Source: Deltaproteobacteria bacterium
GTDB lineage: Bacteria; Desulfobacterota; Desulfobaccia; Desulfobaccales; 0-14-0-80-60-11
Assembly (NCBI GenBank): GCA_021817645.1
Contig: JAKAGH010000095.1
Coordinates: forward strand, 1-10,027
Length of the DNA stretch: 10,027 nucleotides
Direction of reading: 5' to 3'
In this document: positions 6,810 through 10,027 of the stretch, one piece after another
Layout of the letters: each line of letters opens with the position of its first letter
Position numbering within the stretch: position 1 is the stretch's first letter
The notes under the pieces: generated by a model
Databases searched by the model: none
What the model was told of the DNA's origin: nothing
Seen by the model: the letters and a program-made list of their open reading frames with translations, nothing else
Program-made: the position numbers and the translations under genes

Positions 6810-9644
6810 CTAGTCCCCCGTCAGTGCCATGGTCACGGCCTGCTGCAGCTCCGCCAGTCCCCGGAAGACATCCGTGCCTAGATGGACCCGCATGACCCGC
6901 CGGCCATGCCGGCGCAGGGCTTCCAGGTCGCCCAGGGCCTGGGCGTTTTTGAAGATTCCGAAAGAATAGGGTTTCCCGGGAAGGGCAAGATCTTCCGGAT
7001 CATCACAGGTCAATTCCAAAAAGAAGCCGGTGCCTGGTCCCCCCTTATGAAACTGGCCGGTGGAATGGAGATAACGGGGCCCATAGCCCAGGGTGGTGGC
7101 CAGATGGAGGTGGTCCCGGAACATCAGGCGCAGATCCTCCAGGGCCGCTTCAATCTTCGGACTTTCGTGCAGGTATGCCAGGAGGGCCAGATAATTTCCG
7201 GGTTGCGCCTGCTGGACAAATCTGGCCAGGGCCGCGGCCAGGGTGGGAGCGCTCTCCGTGGAGTAAAGGCCCAGGGAACCGGCCACCAGGGTGGGGGGCT
7301 CCTCGGGCAGGCGGCCCTGCTCCTGCACCAGGTTGAGCAGGCGGTTGGTGTTATCCTTGCTTTCCTGGACATTGGGCTGATCAAAAGGGTTAATACCTAA
7401 TACCGCACCGGCGGTGGCGGTGGCGATTTCCCAGCGGAAGAACTCCTCCCCCAAATCCAGGAGATCGGTCATCTGGATAGTGATGAGCGGATGGCCCGCC
7501 TGGCGTAGCGCGGCCACGCCCTGATCCAGTTTTTCCTGCCCCCCTCCCGGAAGCCGGAAGTAAACAAAGACCCGGTCGTGCCCGTAAACGGAGGGGGCCC
7601 CCAGGGGCTCGCCGGCCACCGGCAGCAGCCCGACGCCTTCCTTGCCGGTGCTCTCGGCCAGGAGCTGCTCCAGCCACATGCCCAAGGGAGCGAGGGAATC
7701 CATGCAGATGAAGGTCACTTTGTCACGGCCCCGGCGAGCCAGTTCCCCCAGGGCCGCGCCCAGGACCACACCGGGGTTTTGCCGGAGCGGCACGCAGGAA
7801 GAGCAAGCGTGCAGCATCCGCAGGGACCGGTTCAACAGTTCGGCCAGGTTCAGGCGCATCATGGCTGCGGGCAGCAGGCCGAAAAAGGATAGGGCTGAGT
7901 AACGGCCGCCGATATCCGGAAAATTCAGAATACAACCCCGGAAACCCCGGTCACGTCCCAAAGAAGTCAGGGGGCTGCCGGGGTCGGTGATCACCAGGAA
8001 ATTTTCCCCGGCCCGCTCCCCTTTTATTTCCTGGATACGGCGATAAAAGTATTCTCCAAAAGCCAGGGGTTCGGCGGTAGTCCCGGATTTGCTGGCGATG
8101 ATGAACAGGGTCTCGGCCAGGGGCAACTGCTTTTCCAGGTCCCGGATCGTTCCGGGATCAGTGGTGTCCAGGACCGCGAGGGGCAACCCAAACTCCCCCA
8201 CCGGGAAAACTCGTTGAAAAACCAGGGGCGCCAGGCTGCTCCCCCCCATGCCCAGCAGGGCCACGTGGCGGAATCCCGCTTCCCGCATACTCTGGGAAAA
8301 GGAGAGCAGGAACCCCAGGCAATCTTCCATCTTCTCCGGTGCATGCAGCCAACCCAGGGAGTTCGGCAGGTTTTTTTGTATTGCCGGGTCCTGGCTCCAC
8401 AGACTGCCGTCTTTCCGCCAGAGCCGTTCGCTGAAGCGGGCCTTCTCAAGGGCCTCAAGGCGCTCCTGGACGGATTGCTCATATTCTCCCAAGTCCAGGG
8501 TCTGCCGGTCCAGACACTCTATCAGCGCTTCCTGGCGTTTGCCCTCAAGGGAGCACATCAGGCTGTCGAAAGGTTTGATAAACTGTTCGACTCCTTCGTC
8601 TTCCAACTGCCGGGTTAGTTGCTCCAGGTCGATACCCAGCTTCGGCAGGAGCGCCAACAACTCCCTGGCGGCATGGAGGTCCTTTCCCAGGCGCGGGGCC
8701 GGGTGGCCGTGGTTGCGGTAGGCGTTCAGAGTCTCTAAAGGCAGGGTATTGATGGTTTCCGGGCCGATAAGGGCCTCCACGTATTTCACGTCCGCATAAG
8801 CCGGGTTTTTGGTGCTGGTGCTGGCCCACAAGAGTCTTTGCGGGCGCGCGCCGTGGGCTGCCAGGGCCTGGAAGCGCCGGCTGTGGAAGATTTCTTTATA
8901 AATGCTGTAGGCCTCCCGGGCGCAGGCGATGGCTGCCTTCCCCTGGCAGGCGGTCGCGGTCTCGGCCTGGGGGCCGCCCTGGGCCGCCACCTTTTCCAGC
9001 AACGGGTCCAATAGGGTGTCGATGCGGCTTAAGAAAAAGCTGGCCACGGAAGCAACCTGCTTCAGGGGCAGCCCGGCTGCGGCCCGCTTTTCCAGCCCCG
9101 CCAGATAGGCTTCGACCAATTGCCGGTAGCGGGGCAGGCCGAAGAGCAGGGTGACGTTGACATTAATCCCTTCACTGATGAGCTGGGTGATGGCCGGCAG
9201 TCCGGCCCGGGTGGCCGGGACTTTGATGAAGATATTGGGCCGCTTCAGCCTGGCCCACAGCCGCCGGGCCTCATTGATGGTGCCCTCCGTGTCCTGGGCC
9301 AGGTGGGGATTGACCTCCAGGCTCACATAGCCCTCATCCCCCTGGGTGTCGTTATAAACACAGCGGAAGACCTCCGCGGTCATCCGCACATCCTCCAAGG
9401 CCAGGGTTTCGTAAATCTCTCCCACTTTTTTGCCCTTCAGAGTCAGGGCCCGAATTTCCCGGTCGTAGTCATGACTGCCGGCGATGGCCTTCTCAAAGAT
9501 AGCGGGGTTTGAAGTCACGCCTCCCAAGCAGTCTTCTTGCAGCAGCCGCCGCAGCTCTCCGGAAGCGATGAGTTGGCGGCGAATATAGTCCAGCCAGATG
9601 CTCTGGCCCAGGGCATGCAGTCTCCTCAAGGGGTTGTCGGCCAT
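6810..9644 (-). CDS. tal-pgi: Bifunctional transaldolase / glucose-6-phosphate isomerase
   Basis: A 944-residue fusion. Residues 1 to about 370 are a TalB-like transaldolase: GGVTSNPAIFEKAI at 41-54, NIFIKVPATRAG at 137-148 with Schiff-base Lys141, and LLWASTSTKNP at 271-281. A linker of about 50 residues leads to a phosphoglucose isomerase. This has GMGGSS at 465-470, the phosphate-binding SKSGTT at 518-523, DIGGRYSALSFFGLLPAA at 577-594, a later ESTGKEG segment with the catalytic-region Glu, DQPNVQESK with the conserved Lys, and HSTGQFHKGG near the end. Both active sites look intact. Transaldolase yields fructose-6-phosphate and the isomerase converts it to glucose-6-phosphate. Such fusions are known in several bacteria. 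The ATG at 9644 uses a GGGAGGA site inside the end of rpiB, with 3 bases between the genes. Confidence 0.96.
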   Translation of the reverse strand: MADNPLRRLHALGQSIWLDYIRRQLIASGELRRLLQEDCLGGVTSNPAIFEKAIAGSHDYDREIRALTLKGKKVGEIYETLALEDVRMTAEVFRCVYNDTQGDEGYVSLEVNPHLAQDTEGTINEARRLWARLKRPNIFIKVPATRAGLPAITQLISEGINVNVTLLFGLPRYRQLVEAYLAGLEKRAAAGLPLKQVASVASFFLSRIDTLLDPLLEKVAAQGGPQAETATACQGKAAIACAREAYSIYKEIFHSRRFQALAAHGARPQRLLWASTSTKNPAYADVKYVEALIGPETINTLPLETLNAYRNHGHPAPRLGKDLHAARELLALLPKLGIDLEQLTRQLEDEGVEQFIKPFDSLMCSLEGKRQEALIECLDRQTLDLGEYEQSVQERLEALEKARFSERLWRKDGSLWSQDPAIQKNLPNSLGWLHAPEKMEDCLGFLLSFSQSMREAGFRHVALLGMGGSSLAPLVFQRVFPVGEFGLPLAVLDTTDPGTIRDLEKQLPLAETLFIIASKSGTTAEPLAFGEYFYRRIQEIKGERAGENFLVITDPGSPLTSLGRDRGFRGCILNFPDIGGRYSALSFFGLLPAAMMRLNLAELLNRSLRMLHACSSCVPLRQNPGVVLGAALGELARRGRDKVTFICMDSLAPLGMWLEQLLAESTGKEGVGLLPVAGEPLGAPSVYGHDRVFVYFRLPGGGQEKLDQGVAALRQAGHPLITIQMTDLLDLGEEFFRWEIATATAGAVLGINPFDQPNVQESKDNTNRLLNLVQEQGRLPEEPPTLVAGSLGLYSTESAPTLAAALARFVQQAQPGNYLALLAYLHESPKIEAALEDLRLMFRDHLHLATTLGYGPRYLHSTGQFHKGGPGTGFFLELTCDDPEDLALPGKPYSFGIFKNAQALGDLEALRRHGRRVMRVHLGTDVFRGLAELQQAVTMALTGD

Positions 9645-9647
9645 TGG

Positions 9648-10027
9648 TTAATCCTCCCGTCTCTCCAGGCGGGCCACTTTGTCCAGGCGGCGCTGGAAAC
9701 GCTCGCCTCCCTTGAACCGGGCCTTTAAAAAGGTCTGCACCAGGTCCCAGGCCAGGGCATAGCAGGTCACCCGCCCCCCCAGGCACATGATGTTCATGTC
9801 GTCATCCTCCACCCCTTGGTGGGCGGAAAAAACCTCGGTCACCAACGCGGCCCGCACTCCGGCCACCTTGTTGGCGGCCACGCAGGCGCCCACGCCGCTG
9901 CCGCAGATGGCCACCCCCCGCTCCACCTCGCCCCGAGCCACGGCCCGGGCCAGAGGGACGATATAATCGGGATAATCATCTTTGGGGGCATATTCCCGGG
10001 CGCCGAAGTCCACCAATTCATGCCCCA
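9648..10027 (-). CDS. rpiB: Ribose-5-phosphate isomerase B (RpiB/LacA/LacB family), 5' end outside window
   Basis: Interconverts ribose-5-phosphate and ribulose-5-phosphate. About 126 residues are visible; the frame runs off the window edge reading GHELVDFGARE, so the TTG at 10016 is internal and not a start. Roughly 20 N-terminal residues, including the usual DHxG segment, are missing. VAICGSGVGACVAANKVAGVRAAL contains the active-site Cys and the anion-hole glycines. The usual ARxHNDAN segment is replaced by AHQGVEDDDMN, after which CLGGRV is conserved. This may mark a subfamily associated with tal-pgi genes, but I cannot confirm it here. The stop TAA is 3 bases before tal-pgi, whose ribosome site lies within the last rpiB codons, so they form an operon. 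Confidence 0.88.
   Translation of the reverse strand, partial: GHELVDFGAREYAPKDDYPDYIVPLARAVARGEVERGVAICGSGVGACVAANKVAGVRAALVTEVFSAHQGVEDDDMNIMCLGGRVTCYALAWDLVQTFLKARFKGGERFQRRLDKVARLERRED

Noticed and set aside
9648..10016. A complete rpiB starting at TTG 10016
   Set aside because: The frame continues without a stop to the window edge and reads GHELVDFG, the normal interior of RpiB, so the gene is simply cut by the window.
1..10027. CRISPR array, tRNA, rRNA, riboswitch, toxin-antitoxin or defence system
   Set aside because: No regularly spaced repeats, no RNA gene signatures and no such proteins were seen; nearly all sequence is accounted for by housekeeping genes.

Overview
The window is an ordinary but tightly packed stretch of bacterial chromosome. 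It is GC-rich, and every gene lies on the minus strand, so transcription runs from high to low coordinates. The content is a nearly complete pentose phosphate pathway plus a menaquinone methyltransferase pair and one DNA repair glycosylase. GC-rich codon use, a UbiE/MenG-type quinone methyltransferase, a transaldolase-glucose-6-phosphate isomerase fusion and a mobile palindrome of a type I recall from such genomes suggest an anaerobic, menaquinone-using bacterium, perhaps of the Desulfobacterota (old Deltaproteobacteria). That placement is inference; no marker gene fixes it.

Layout in order of transcription. (1) 10027-9648: 3' part of a ribose-5-phosphate isomerase B gene, entering from outside the window. 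(2) 9644-6810: a 944-residue fused transaldolase/phosphoglucose isomerase, 3 bases after rpiB. (3) 6807 (or 6750) to 5893: an AlkA-like HhH-GPD DNA glycosylase, whose best start appears to be an ATT codon 2 bases after the fusion gene stops. (4) 5761-4982: ubiE/menG, probably with its own extended -10 promoter. (5) 4985-4389: a second small SAM methyltransferase, overlapping ubiE by ATGA. (6) 4388-3967: a 422-base non-coding gap holding a 132-base TA-flanked palindromic element (MITE-like) and a candidate promoter. (7) 3966-2548 gnd, 2538-982 zwf and 902-180 pgl: the whole oxidative branch. (8) 179-1: non-coding, with a terminator-like hairpin.

How the genes work together. Zwf, Pgl and Gnd convert glucose-6-phosphate to ribulose-5-phosphate with two NADPH. 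RpiB makes ribose-5-phosphate. The transaldolase half of the fusion releases fructose-6-phosphate, which its isomerase half can turn back into glucose-6-phosphate for Zwf, so the set looks built to cycle carbon through the oxidative branch for NADPH. Transketolase and ribulose-phosphate epimerase are not in the window; beyond 10027 is the natural place to look.

I found no novel defence, secretion or CRISPR-like system. The points most worth checking are the ATT start of the glycosylase, the MITE-like element, the unusual RpiB motif, and the hairpins at two gene junctions.
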